Positions 41,074 through 52,970 of a stretch of DNA of 64,000 nt are shown in pieces. Numbering within the stretch: position 1 is the first letter of the stretch; the number at the start of each line of letters is the position of its first letter. Source of the stretch: Theodoxus fluviatilis (Eukaryota; Mollusca; Gastropoda; Cycloneritida; Neritidae); contig JAWQFJ010000531.1 in the NCBI GenBank assembly GCA_034096865.1, positions 77,501 through 141,500 on the forward strand, written 5' to 3'. The position numbers and the translations under genes are program-made. The notes under the pieces are model-generated. The model was not told where the DNA came from, did no database searches, and worked only from the letters and a program-made list of their open reading frames with translations.

Positions 41074-43049
41074 TGTTAGTGATTTATTTAAGCTGCATTT
41101 GTAGCACTTTTCAGTCATGATGTCGTAGGATTTTTAGAAAAACGATTGAAAAGTTTTCACAACAAAATATATGGCGTTCTCAAATACTTTTATCATCTAA
41201 CATGTTATTATCATTTCCGCGAAATAGCGGATCTATTTTTAGACATATCTAATAAAGAACGAACACCTTTTCGAGAAGCAATCAATACATACTTCGCATA
41301 TCGTGAAATGCACGGCCGGAGCGTCTATGTGATAACGATGTTAAAATATCGAGGTCATCTGGTGTTTTTACGAAGTCTTCTAAAGCTCAGAACTGGCGTT
41401 ACGCCCTGTCGCTGTCGATTACAAGTGGACGTGCAGGCTGCTCGTAAACAAGAAACTTGTATTCATGAGGGGGATCCCTTCCTCGGCTAGGGATAGTTTG
41501 CGCTCCCGGTTGATTCCACTACAGACCGCCATTGCGACTACACAAGATGGCGTTTCCACTGGTGCGTGATGATCGTCAGACGGCACTTGTAGGCTTCTGC
41601 CTGGCGTGGGCACGCACGCTGTACGTAAACCGCTCTGGCGGAAGCAGCGCCTTCCCCCCGGATCACGTCCTCAATTCCTCAAGGAGGCGAGGCGACGCCA
41701 TTCCTAGGGCGAGTCCTCCGTCACGGGTCGCCATGGGGAGAATAGTGGATGGGAGTTGATTGCTCCATTGTCTCTCGTGATTTACACGCACAGTGCTCAT
41801 CGCTGTAAGCTTGGATCGTAGAGAAGTATTATGTTCTTTGGCAGGACATTAACTTCACTTTGAGACACAGGAAAGCTGGAAACAGCGTGGCCGAAGTGCT
41901 GAAAAATGCTGCCCCACTCTCTGCACAAAAATGACAGAGACGGAAAGGAAATGACTGTGCATGGACTTAGAGGCGCATTTCATTAATCAATGATTGTTTT
42001 TTTAAAGGAATTGGAAACGCCAAATCATCAAAATGTATGTGAACATACCTTACTTGACGTTTTTGGGAAACGAAAGATAACAGACGTTTCAGACTGACTG
42101 AACAGCAGAATTGGAGCTGTACTTCCAAGGAGCTTTCCAGTATGCATGTTAAACCAGATACACTGTAATAGAATAGTTTTCTGGTTAAACCGGAAGACAC
42201 GAAATCTCACATAGGTCTTATCTGAGTATGTCATTGCTTGAAAGCTAATTTTGTTGTGAGATAAGAAGGAAACCAAGGCAGTTAGAGTGTTTTCTCAGAC
42301 TGTTAAACAACGAACGACTTAATCAAAAGCATCACTAGACATGCAGTCTCTGAACTAAGAATCAAAAGAGCTGACGGCATTTATCGTTTGGTGGTTTCCA
42401 GCATTGCTGATGCAATCGAACAGAATTGCATAAGCTCACTCAGAGCGAAAGATCCAAGGTGCGGATATTATTTCGGCTAACTTCATCTCTGCTAGAGATA
42501 TTTCTGCAGCGGCTTCCAACAGCTCAGATCTGGGGTTGGCCAAAAACGGGATCTGCGAGGTGCGTCAACATACTTTAAGATCAAGGAGAAGATAACTTTT
42601 GGTGGCGGTCTCAACAAGGGTGCCAAACACCTTCCTGTATCATTTGGCTCCAGTTCAGCCTTGCGGTTATAGCATTACCCGATGGCAGGACATTGCGCTA
42701 TGAAGATGGGCAGGAGAGCCAATTCACTGTCATCAAAAAACCACACCCTCTCTCAAACAACAGCAACGCCTCTCCTAGGGAAGGTCGGTAGGCAGATTCG
42801 TTTTCATACTGCGGGAGAGGAAGTTCGACCCCCATCAACCCATTGACCGCGTGGGCAAATCGAAACAGGAGTCTTTTGATCGACGCTTCAGAGATTGAGG
42901 TCATCCCCAGAATGACGTCGCCTAAGCTGGGTTTCCCCGAACACTGACGAAGGCCTACATGATAAGAATAAGGAGTCGATCCATGCAACTTGTCAACTTT
43001 TAGTGAACCTGCAACCTTCTGAAGCCTAGGCTTCTAAGCAAGGCGGTCT

Positions 43050-43052
<3 letters not shown>

Positions 43053-43111
<59 letters not shown>

Positions 43112-43115
43112 GGGG
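43053..43115. repeat. (GA)n microsatellite
   Basis: A GA array followed by a G run. Confidence 0.95.
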
Positions 43116-45846
43116 GGGGTTAGATTGTGTGGGTGTGTGGATGTGTCGGGAGGCAACACAAGAAGGCGGCAGGGTCCGTTATCTTTCCTTTACCAAAAGC
43201 CAATATGTCAGTCAAGATCAGTCCTCACAGACCAAAATTGAAACGTTTAAATGTGCAACGTAATGCATGTTTCTCTGGTGCTTGTTAATAGTGACTGATG
43301 GAGTGGTTGGTATAATGACTAGTAAAAACTCCTAAATATTTTTCTTTGCAAAACCGATTACTAATAACAATGGACAAATTCTGCTTGTGGCAAATTAAAC
43401 AAATTCATTGAAGATAAGATATTCTGAGAAGAAACTAATCTCGGGATGTGCAGCCATGTTACTTCCCTCATAAATTGCTTATAGGAAATGTGTTTCATCG
43501 TCACGGCAGTTTGACAGCCGAGCTGTCCTGCCCAAAGCAGAGTATACCAGGACAAAGAAACCCAAACTGGCTGCCTGCTCTCTGCTCAGACCCCACCGAC
43601 TAAGGCCATAGCGCAAGCACGCTCCAGCGACTCGTCAGAGAAATCTACTTCACCAGTCTTCGCCTGGCCCGAGACACTTTGCACAGTTTCATGTTGGAGC
43701 CTTTCAGATGTCAGAGTTTTCGTTGTGCGAAATTCCTTGCGACATGAGGGAGTCTCTAGGTCTGCTCCGTCCTTCATCGATGCAAATCCAGACAAAAGAT
43801 GTCCTTGATGCTGGCAGACAGTCGGTGATGAACACAGTGTCTACGCACGCAACTTCATGCCGCAGAGTCATGCATCAAAATTGAGAAATGTCACTTTCTT
43901 TCCCGTTAGCTCGCTCTGCAAGGCTTTAAGTTAGATTATAACTGTATCCAACACGCACGCAATTTCAAGATGCTAACATCATTACACAACCCGAGTAGTT
44001 TGAACATCTTATTGAAATGTTTACTCTTAACTAACCTCGTTGTTGCTCAGTACTCTAATGAATAAAATTCGATGGCTTTTGGTCGAGTTAAATTAAAAAA
44101 ATTGTATTACATTGTTGATTACATAAGTCACCATCCACTTTGGAGAAAACACCGACTTTCCTTGCAAAGAAGTTTTGCTTTGATCTTCAGAATGGTGATC
44201 TGCAAGAAAATCTCATGTTTTCGACTCAGCAATTAAGTTCTTTTCGGTGGAAAAGCAGTCTGAAGTGTGGGCTATCTGCAGAAATAAAGACGAGGCCCAC
44301 GCGAGAGTCCATCACTCTAATTGGCGTATCGATGGAAGGAAGACTTGTCGGGAATCGCCCTGCCTTGCACGGGTGCAGCTCTGGGGGCTTTGATCCCCGC
44401 CTGGCCTCCCCGGGGCCAATCTTTCCGCAGGCAAACCTATCCTGCGTCGTCATAATGAATCGATTCGGGAAGCCTCTAGTTGCATGGCGAGGGGGAGCGA
44501 TCTGCCACGGAGGGAAATGATTGACGGGAAAAGGGCAGTTGGATTTAACGGCACTGAAACAAGAGGGATGCGGTTGGCACAGAACGTTTCTGTTTCCACG
44601 CCAAATGGGTATCCTGAACTGTCCTGAACTCTTCCTCAGCCTGTTGCCGTAACGTCCGAATGTGCCTATGATTAGATTGCGGACCATTGTGATCTCTGAG
44701 GGGCATCCCCGGGACATGTCAGCCGGAACGATGCTCGTGGAAATCGATGGCATATTTATCAGGCCTGGAGGTTGACCGTATCTAACAATGTTACATGCCC
44801 AGAAGCGGCGGTTTTTCCGTGTCTCTGCAGGGAGGGACTTCAGAATGAATCACGTCAATGGGGTCTTCGGCTGTGAAAGGGGCGACGACATGGTTGTAAG
44901 AATTCATGGGAAAATGGGTTTTTCAAACCCAAAACACTGTTCAAACAAATTCTGAGATGGTTCCTTTGCTTTGATTGATTGCTAGTGTTTCTTCGAGTGT
45001 TCCAAAAAAGGTGAAAAATATTTAGTTTTCACAAATCTCGAGCGATGTTTTACGCAGCAAGGGAGTTTCTCCTACAATGTATTTGAGATACCTGCACGCA
45101 TGCTTGCTCGTACATGCACACACACAGCGGAACTGAGTGGGAAGAGTGCGTGTGAAGCTGTCAGAGCACTCTTTACATTCAATCAAGAAAGCTATGCGCC
45201 ATCCACTCCAAAAGCCGTGGTATTTCCTTCTCATCTCTTTTGCAATTTACGGATTTGCTAGGCCGAAAATGCACAGGTGGGTAAAAAAAGTCTCGGTGAT
45301 CAGGGTTTCATTGGAGAGACCCTATAAAAGGTTTCGGCTTAAAATGAGCCAATTTCAAAATCGCGCCACCAGCGTCAAAAACAAGTCTCGAGAGGGAAGA
45401 GAAAAATGCGGGAAAATGCGTGGAAGCCAATAATGTTGTATTCGTCGAAGCCTGTTTCGTCTGTGATTACTCCACCATCGAAGATCGCGGCAAGGACCCC
45501 TCTTGACTATACATGTATTCCGCCCAGAAAACCAATTCGGCGTAACCTCTGAAGCTCTCCAGCAGAGTCACCGCCTGCTAAGGCTCCACCGATTTTGAAT
45601 CGATGTCCCAGATTCTATTACTTTGATCCCCTCCACTGAGATAGTCCTGCAATGGCGTATTTCGACCTTTTTAAAATCTGCCCTTCCCTTTCTTTGACAC
45701 GCCTGCCCATGCTAGTGTCGGGTGATAGAGAGAAGCGAGCAGACAATGACCAATCACATTCTCTATTTAGGTCGCTGAAATTCAATTTTCCTCGGGCAAC
45801 CCATTCTGTGGAGAAAACTGACGACTTTAGCTCGACTCGCCGCTGC

Positions 45847-45851
<5 letters not shown>

Positions 45852-45926
<75 letters not shown>
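45852..45926. repeat. (TG)n(GA)n microsatellite
   Basis: A TG array switching directly to a GA array at about 45892. Confidence 0.95.
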
Positions 45927-45932
<6 letters not shown>

Positions 45933-46508
45933 AGGAAGAAGTAAATCCATCTTATTAGAGTCAGCTGATGCGGTTAACAAATATATTTATGACACTTTCT
46001 CATTCTATTTCTTCACATCGGCACATTCAGAACGCTTTGGCAAAGTTCTGTAGAACTTTCTTGTTCTTATTTGATCTCTTTAGTCAACAATAACATTTGT
46101 AGTTAATATGAGAAAATGTGCATTGCGATACTATTTTCTGGTCAGCCATCATATTCAACCGGAAATGTTACTGTTGAGTGAAGAGATCAAATGAGAACAC
46201 CATTGTGACGTCGTGAATAGTCGACAACTTATAAAATGTAGTTAGGTCTTGATAATTTAAGGACAGATTTACTCATTTGTCATGCGATCAATCTCTACTG
46301 TGCATGCTTTTGTGCGTGCGCCTGTGTACAAGTGGATGCGCGCGTAGCGCATCTGTGTGTCTGTATCCATGCGCGCGTGTGTGTAACCAAGGCTTCTATG
46401 GCTGTTCATTCCTTTACTCGATCCTGTGTTTTACCAGCTTGAAACGATTCACAAAGTCTTACGCACAGCTCCACTTCGATGATCGTAGCCTATCTCGTAT
46501 CTCCACAG

Positions 46509-46640
46509 GGTCCCAACGTCGAGGCTACGTGGCAGTGGGGGAGAAGGACCGCCGCACAGCCAAGGCGGAGTCCGACCACAGCAGTGACGACTCCGACAGC
46601 GACCTCGACGACGACTCGGGCACCGAGAACACTGATGATG
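46509..46640 (+). CDS. ParB/sulfiredoxin-like acidic-tail protein, coding exon 3
   Basis: A 132-nt exon, phase 1 at both ends (acceptor TATCTCCACAG|GG, donor GATGATG|GTAGGC), covering residues 154-197. It joins exon 2 as VRR-G-SQRRGYVAVGEKD. It carries a basic stretch (SQRRG, KDRRTAKAE) followed by a Ser/Asp block, SDDSDSDLDDDSG, with casein-kinase-2-like sites. The basic part could be a nuclear localisation signal and the acidic part a disordered interaction tail; both are inference. The GC-rich codon use matches exon 2. The open frame extends past the donor into a repeat, but the phase and the similar composition of exon 4 support splicing here. Confidence 0.65.
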
Positions 46641-46699
46641 GTAGGCACCTCGTGGACAGACCGCCTCTAGCTCTCTGTTATTCTCTGTATCTTAGACGG

Positions 46700-46795
46700 G
46701 CGGAGACAAGCGAGCAAGCGTTGGGGTTTGACGATGTGCGAGACGCAGTGCCGTGGCCCTATCCCTGGGATGGGAAAAGTCTGCGTTCATTTAAA
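46700..46795 (+). repeat. Direct repeat pair, copy 1
   Basis: GCGGAGACAAGCGAGCAAGC, then TTGGGGTTTGACGATGTGCG and CGCAGTGCCGTGG, matching 47735-47830 over about 95 bases with scattered substitutions. Confidence 0.75.
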
Positions 46796-47734
46796 AATCA
46801 GGACACAGCCGTAAGTGACCCAGCGCCACAAAATGAGTGATAAGTCTCGCGGACAAAACTGAAGGGGCAGCCTATTTATACAGGTATAGGTCAATGTGGT
46901 GCATTTGAGTTTTAGTCATTTTCAGACGTGTTTACACATAATGCACACATCCTGGTCTTAGACGGAAATTTCACCTCTAGAGTAGAGAAGGTTTATATTT
47001 ATTAACATTGATCATCGAAAGAAAAGATGCAAAAAGTCTAATTAGAATGAGGCATTTCTGAGATATCATAGATAGCTAAGTACAGTTATGAATTATCTAT
47101 AGCACTTTTCTGATAAACGTTGATTGTCTGTTGCTTTGCAGAGGTAGTTTGATGCCTTCATGCAGTATGCCAAGTTTCATGCTTATTAACGTATGGTTGC
47201 TATGGTCAATAAAGAGTATTGTGTCCCTATACTTTGAAGTCGTTTTTCTTAGAATTCACGTATTACTACCCTCTTACTGCAAATGGCCATAACTTCCTTA
47301 TTAATAGAGGTAGAATAATGATTTTGGTATCAATAGACAGCTCTGTTGCTGGGCTTCAATTTGATACCAAACCTCAAATATTAGAAAACTTATCACTCAG
47401 TTTGTGGTGCCGGGTCACATATTTGCTGCAACCCTGTGTCATAAATCTGTCCATGCATGTAATTCTGTCTGTGTGTGAATTAGTATACTTTGCAAACATA
47501 TATGATGCATCTACCCCTCTGTGTGACTGCGTTAGCGTTGGTTCAACCTCTACGATGTGCCAAAGCAAAACAAAACTGTTTTCGGGAACTTTTCTTCCCT
47601 TCCATCTCGTCTAGAATACAAAGATCACCTGTTCCTGGCAGCCCCCCACCCCCTGCAGTGCTCTCTCCTCTTGGACGAGTGCATGGTTGGCCTCTCAGCC
47701 TCTACTCGCTTGTTGAAACCTTGTCTTTTTCACA

Positions 47735-47830
47735 GGCGCAGATAGGCGAGCATACTTTGGGGTTTAACAGTGTGCGAGGCGCAGTGCCGTGGTTCCATCT
47801 CAGGAACAGGACAAATCTGGGTTTATTTAG
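47735..47830 (+). repeat. Direct repeat pair, copy 2
   Basis: GCGCAGATAGGCGAGCATAC, then TTGGGGTTTAACAGTGTGCG and CGCAGTGCCGTGG. It lies about 1.04 kb after copy 1 in the same orientation. Confidence 0.75.
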
Positions 47831-48249
47831 ATATCTTTCTTTCTCTTCCCCCCTGCTTTTGCCGGGCGTACAGGTTGCCAATCAAACCCTTGTTAACATA
47901 TTGTTTATCATTTAAGCATGATCTTACTTTTTATCTACACGATTGACACTTTTCTAGATGCAAAATTGAAAACATATGAGCGATGTAAAGCGTTTTTAAA
48001 TCGTTCCATATGGAGATTAGATTGAAGAGAGATACTGAAATAGGCGTGGCTGGCAATGGAGATGAAGTGAAACGTTTGAGGTGTTTCCTCTGACACGCAG
48101 CCACGCATGCCTTCCTGGCCTCGTGATATTCAGTAAGGGTCGGAAACTCGTTTCGGTAAAGAGGTTCTATTCGAGCCAATGAAAGATGATGACGACGACA
48201 AAGATGCAGAAGAGAGTGCTAACATATATGATGGTGATGGGGATGATGA

Positions 48250-48410
48250 CGTTTGGCGGCCTCTCAACCTTTGTAGGCTATGCAAGGCTATTGATCACGA
48301 AAATTACCAGAGGTTTTAGAATAAGAGCAAATTAAGCCTCGTACTAATCACGTAGGGAGACGCGGTGGGTCTATTCCCCCCACCCCGCTCTCAAACAACA
48401 GAGGGATAAC
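48250..48410 (+). mobile_element. Microsatellite-fronted short repeat, copy I
   Basis: Preceded by GATGGTGATGGGGATGATGA. Contains GGCGGCCTCTCAACC, TTTGTAGGCTATGCAAGGC, TATTGATCACGAAAATTACC, TCACGTAGGGAGACGCGGTG, GGTCTATTC and an end with CAGAGGGATAAC. Confidence 0.75.
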
Positions 48411-48417
48411 GACTGAC

Positions 48418-48465
48418 GATGATGATGATGATGACGACGACGACGACGACGACGACGATGATACT
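48418..48465. repeat. (ATG)n(ACG)n microsatellite
   Basis: A short ATG then ACG trinucleotide array just after the 3' end of copy I. Confidence 0.9.
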
Positions 48466-49054
48466 GACTTTATGTCGTTAAGTGACCATGGGTAAAAGTA
48501 TGCGTTCGATTACTGCGTGCAACCTGTGTATAAATTCAGTCGTTGCAGAATGCTCATTTTCTACAAATCTGCAATTTTTTGTTTCTTATACCGCACGACC
48601 ATCGTGGAAGTGTGCCTAATTTTTTTTTAATTTCTTCAAGTACAGAGCTCGTGAAACCACCGAAATTGTTCATATTCTGTTCATGCTGTCAAGAACTTAG
48701 TTATTTTAACGTAGCAGGGAATATAATGGAATCAAAAGAGACTTGAACAAAACCAAAGGGCCCAAAAGTTGATTTACACAAAGCAATCGGTTTTTGCTCG
48801 AACTGTGTGCTATACTTTAGTGTATGCTGCAGTTGCCCATGATAATTTCCTGACGGTAACATGAGGTCATAGCATTGTATGGTTTCGTCTCTATCCCGCT
48901 TTTCCCTATTGTCTTCATTTTAAACGTCAAATTTATTATAAATGAAACGAAGGAAAAGCTACACAAGCTTATTTGGATTTGAAAAAGAAATCTCACGATT
49001 CAAGTGGTGTTTGAATATTGAGTAAAGGTCACCCCTATCAGTGACAGTTTTGAG

Positions 49055-49718
49055 AACAGTGTGAGTGGAAATCTCGTAAACTACAGAAAAGCAGTGACAA
49101 ATATCTTGGCGCCGTCATCTGTGAGGAACCAGAAGGGCCCGAGACCGAAGCACTGGCAAGAGCTGCGCAGACTGCAACAGCACTGGCAAGACTGAAACCC
49201 ATGTGAAGAGACAAGAACATCAGTCTTAGAACAAAGCTGAAGCTCCTGCACACACTGATTTTAACAATTGTCTTGTAAGCATGCGAGTTCCGGACTCTCA
49301 CAGCAGAGCTTCGAAGTAGGATCCAAGCAATGGAAATGTGATGCTTCAGAAAACTCCTCGGTATCTCCTACAAGGACCACATAAGAAATGAAGAAGTCAG
49401 AAAAACAATCAGACAGCTAGTTAGTCGGTATGAAGACCATCTGACCATAGTAGGAAAAACAATAGAAGAAAATGAGATGGTATAGCATTGTGACATGCTC
49501 TGATGGGCTCTCCAAGACCATCCTTCAGGGAACAGTGCAGGGGAAAAGGAGACGAGACAGACAGCGAAATAAATGGTCAGACAACATCACGGAGTGGACA
49601 GAGATGAGCTTTGCGCGACCTCGGGCCCAATTCCATGACCGCCAGAAATAGAGTCAGTTGGTGACGCGTTCAGCAATGCAGCACCTCCACGACCAAGCCA
49701 GGTTAGGGTTTTAGTGAC
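49055..49718 (+). pseudogene. RTE-like LINE C-terminal relic
   Basis: Translation shows the thumb and C-terminal part of an RTE-clade RT: KYLGAVICEE, ARAAQTATALARLKP, ISLRTKLKLLHTLI, AELRSRIQAMEM, CFRKLLGISYKDHIRNEEVR, then in a shifted frame SDGLSKTILQGTVQGKRRR and WSDNITEWTEMSFA. In-frame stops replace conserved residues at several places (after KP-M, TIVL, AMEM and NEMV), and at least one frameshift is present. The catalytic region is absent. It is an old 5'-truncated, non-functional copy followed by a GACAGT-type tail. Confidence 0.85.
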
Positions 49719-49783
49719 AGTGACAGTGACAATGGCAGTGATAGTGACAATGACAGTGACAATGGCAGTGACAGTGACAAAAA
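49716..49783. repeat. (GACAGT)n hexanucleotide array
   Basis: GACAGT/GACAAT/GGCAGT units directly after the RTE-like relic, probably its 3' terminal repeat expanded after insertion. Confidence 0.85.
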
Positions 49784-49813
49784 CTGCAAAAGTGTATTGT
49801 ATTGCTACTTGAA

Positions 49814-49890
49814 GGACTTCTGTAGTCCAGTGGCTAGAGAATTCGGACGTTTGCAGGAAGGTGGCAGTTACGATCCTCGCTTGAGGTTCT
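49814..49890 (+). repeat. tRNA-like segment, possible SINE head
   Basis: TAGTCCAGTGGCTAGAG resembles a tRNA-type RNA polymerase III box A. About 40 bases later GTTACGATCC resembles a box B with one extra base. A cloverleaf cannot be drawn cleanly, so a degenerate tRNA-derived SINE head is more likely than a tRNA gene. Confidence 0.35.
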
Positions 49891-50326
49891 ACATCTTTTC
49901 TATCTTTCTACTTGGAATCAAAGAACATATAAGTGGCTGTAGATGAGTGAAAATAAGGTTAAAGTAGGAAAAAATTACAAAATTAGCTATTTCTACCAGT
50001 GTTATTTATTCATTCATGCACATTCCAGAGATAACAGCGTTTTTATAGAAGTCGTATGAAATGTTTTACGGTAAAGTTCAGGAAAGCTATTACGTAAAAT
50101 AGTGCTCTAATGATTTTTCTCAGCGTTTGCTCAAAAACTGTTTTTGCCGACTTTAACATTGTTTCTCATGCACGTTCACATATGAGACGGTGCGGAAATG
50201 GAAAGCATCATGTTAAAGAAAACGGTCATTATGTTTACATGCCTCACTGGAGTACTGGGAAGCGAGAGAAGGAAGTGATAACCAAGATAACCGTGTGTGT
50301 TGTGCAAAATCACTCTTTTGTTGCAG

Positions 50327-50403
50327 GATCCAGTGACGAGGATGACTACAGCAGCACGGATAATGAGGAGGAGGATGAGCAAGAAGACGAGAGTTTGCTG
50401 TGA
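50327..50403 (+). CDS. ParB/sulfiredoxin-like acidic-tail protein, coding exon 4
   Basis: The last coding exon (residues 198-222 and stop). The acceptor CTTTTGTTGCAG|GA enters in phase 1, joining exon 3 as DD-G-SSDEDD. The peptide is almost entirely Ser, Asp and Glu and ends ...DESLL before TGA at 50401-50403. It continues the acidic Ser/Asp tail begun in exon 3, which is the main reason for linking the two. The whole CDS sums to 669 nt without a frame break. The 3' UTR extends to an AATAAA at 50574. Confidence 0.65.
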
Positions 50404-50573
50404 AGTGAACGCAGATTTGCAAAATAATGAATAACATGCATATTACAAAGAGCACATGAAAACTAACAACACCTATGTGAGATACAAACTGTTTCAGATA
50501 AAAGTGAAAAGATTCATTAACATTTAGATGGACCTGGGCTAAAACAATACGTATGTTATCGACGAAAAGATGG

Positions 50574-50579
50574 AATAAA
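50574..50579 (+). terminator. Putative poly(A) signal AATAAA
   Basis: An AATAAA hexamer 171 bases after the exon 4 stop codon, in AT-rich sequence just before a CA microsatellite. It is the nearest canonical signal downstream. Confidence 0.5.
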
Positions 50580-50621
50580 ACTAACATTCACACATGCAGA
50601 CTCACACGCATACAGGCACGA

Positions 50622-50637
50622 ATGCACGCACACTCAC

Positions 50638-50701
<64 letters not shown>
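50622..50701. repeat. (CA)n microsatellite
   Basis: A CA array of about 70 bases with a CGCACACTCA lead-in. Confidence 0.95.
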
Positions 50702-51358
50702 TTAAAACATGCACAAAACTATCATCGCAACCGTCGCAGCCCCATCACCACCATCATCACCACTATATGTACCAAAGCAAACAGGAACAGTGAAATTGTT
50801 GTTTACACCTCTAAAAAACTTTGTCACAATAGTTGTCTGGTCTCAATACCAAGTTTGTTTGTTCATCTTATGTAATAGCTTTTATTTGACAAGCGTAATG
50901 TTTGATGCCACATTTTATTTTGTGTCATGGGTTTACATAATACCTGGAATCCTGCAATGAGGCCGCCATTACAATCGATGTATGTCTTATGTTTTAGTTG
51001 TGCGTTGTGTTTAGTTTATTACGTTCATGTACCGAATACATTGTCAACTTGCGAAGCTTGTTATCAAAGCTGTTCTGAAGCAAAAATGGTTACAATGAGT
51101 GACACTTCACATGATAATGGTTTAAATTCATTTGCAGAACCAATTATTTTTTAAAGATTAGTTGTGTCATGTTGTCTGAGATGAATCCAGTCGCGGTGAA
51201 GAAAGATTACTAAAACGGCCAGCAATCGCATGACCGTTCGTCAGCACGGGGATACAAAGTCTGGATCAGAATGGTTGTATTATCGTCTGGTTTTCTTCTT
51301 CCGGTCTGGAGGGCATGGTTCAAATAGACATTAGCATGATTAGCGATTGCTATTTGCC

Positions 51359-51990
51359 ACAATAACCACTAATCACTTCTGAAACCACTACTCACCACTA
51401 TAATAGGTACTCACCACTGTAACACCCACTGTTACCACTGCTCACCACTGAAACCATTACTCACCACTACAACCACTACTCGCCACTGTCCCACCCACCA
51501 TTACCACTATTCGCCATTGAAACCACTACTCACCACTATAATATGTACTCATCACTGTAACACCCACTATTACCACCACTCACCACTGTAACACCCACTG
51601 TTACCACTATTCACTACTGAAACCACTACTCACCACTACAACCACTACTCGCCACTGTCCCACCCACTATTACCACTATTCGCCATTGAAACCACTACTC
51701 ACCACTAGAGCCACTACTCGCTACTGTAACACCCACTATTACGACTATTCGGCACTGAAACCACTACTCGCCACTCTAACACCCACTATTACCGCTATGC
51801 GCCATTGAAACCACTACTCACCACTACAACCACTACTCTCCACTGTAACACTTACTATAATCACTACTCGCCACTGAAACCACTACTCACAATAGTAACC
51901 ACTATTCACCACTGTAACTGCTACCCATCACTGCAATTATATCTTGCTACAATGACCGCTACCCACCACTATAACCATTATACTCGCCAC
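51359..51990. repeat. CCACTACTCA-type minisatellite
   Basis: About 630 bases built from roughly 18-base units resembling CAACCACTACTCACCACT with GTAACACCCACTATTACC variants. Longer segments recur; for example GTCCCACCCAY-ATTACCAC occurs at 51488 and again 169 bases later at 51657, indicating a higher-order repeat. Confidence 0.85.
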
Positions 51991-52888
51991 TCCAGTTGCC
52001 ACATCACATCAGCATGCAGCTCACGTATCCTGCTAATATCTGTCCTGCAATCTGCACAAGCCACGAATTACACTTACATTGATAGGCGGCGAGAAAATAA
52101 CGTCGAAGGGAGCAACTGAGAGTCTGTCCATCTATAGTCGTGCTTCCCAGACCGGAAATATACTTGAGACTGACAGAGGCAGCACTGTTGTTGTTCATGG
52201 TCCGCACTGTCGGCCATTAAGTTTAGTTCCTAGACCAGAACTGGACAGCGAGCGTGATGGAGAGAAGGCTTACGTAGAATGGCCGCTCAAAGAACGGGAC
52301 GGAGTTATACATTGGCTTCATTCGTACAAAACTGGCATCTGGTCCTCCCTCTGCATCCGATGTTCGCGTCAAGGTCGACACCGGAAACTGCAGACGTGCG
52401 GTCGTGTCGATGAGTTTGGCAGCCAAAAAGATAGGCGAAAACTGGAAATAATTTTGAATTTGAGCAAATATTTTTCATTTTTATGTTGCCACTTTCGTAA
52501 AGATATAAGAGGACGAGTGTTTCCTATACCATAAACAATGATATTTAGAAGGTATTTATGCGATTTCTGGTATTTATTCAAAAACAGAATTGTTCACTAG
52601 TAGCAGCGTTTAGAATGACATTAACGAAGATTCACTATTATGTCATTTCGTCACTCGCATCAAGTTTCACATACAGAAATAATTCATTGATAGCTTAAGT
52701 AAAACTCACTTATTGTTTGTGAATGACATGTCTTATGTATGGCAACTGTGTGTAAATAAAGACTGTATTATCCTTTTTAATAATTTCGTTCCATTTTTGC
52801 GTTGAAAGCGTCGTGTATTTATGCCTGCTGGGCCCAAAGAATATATTTGGGGAATGTAAATATGTGCTCTGTCTCTGTACGTCCGTCC
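51991..52888. other. Intergenic stretch, unassigned 151-codon open frame
   Basis: A plus-strand open frame at 52079-52534 has mixed composition and no recognisable domain; without splice or homology support it is not called as a gene. Nothing else was seen. Confidence 0.4.
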
Positions 52889-52893
52889 GTCCG

Positions 52894-52967
<74 letters not shown>
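52889..52967. repeat. (CT)n microsatellite
   Basis: A pure CT array of about 79 bases, preceded by GTCC units. Confidence 0.95.

Positions 52968-52970
<3 letters not shown>

Larger units (their letters stand above)
46641..50326 (+). other. Intron 3 of the ParB-like gene
   Basis: Bounded by GTAGGC and TTTTGTTGCAG, phase 1. It contains a direct repeat pair (46700 and 47735), short-repeat copy I, an RTE-like relic and a tRNA-like segment. The stretches 46800-47730, 47835-48230 and 48465-49050 show no gene; 47276-47400 (GGCCATAACTTCCT...) may be an old dispersed repeat. Confidence 0.6.

Noticed and set aside
42380..43000. Possible recombinase-like or retroelement fragment
   Set aside because: A few suggestive residues in broken frames, but no catalytic motif could be identified.
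47276..47400. GGCCATAACTTCCT...TTTGATACCAAACC segment as a known dispersed element
   Set aside because: It felt familiar, but neither end nor a second copy could be found in the window, so it is only mentioned in the intron note.
51359..51990. Possible CRISPR-like array
   Set aside because: Units are contiguous and diverged without regular unique spacers, and the context is an animal genome; it is a minisatellite.
52079..52534. 151-codon plus-strand open frame
   Set aside because: No domain, unremarkable composition and no splice partners; left as unassigned.
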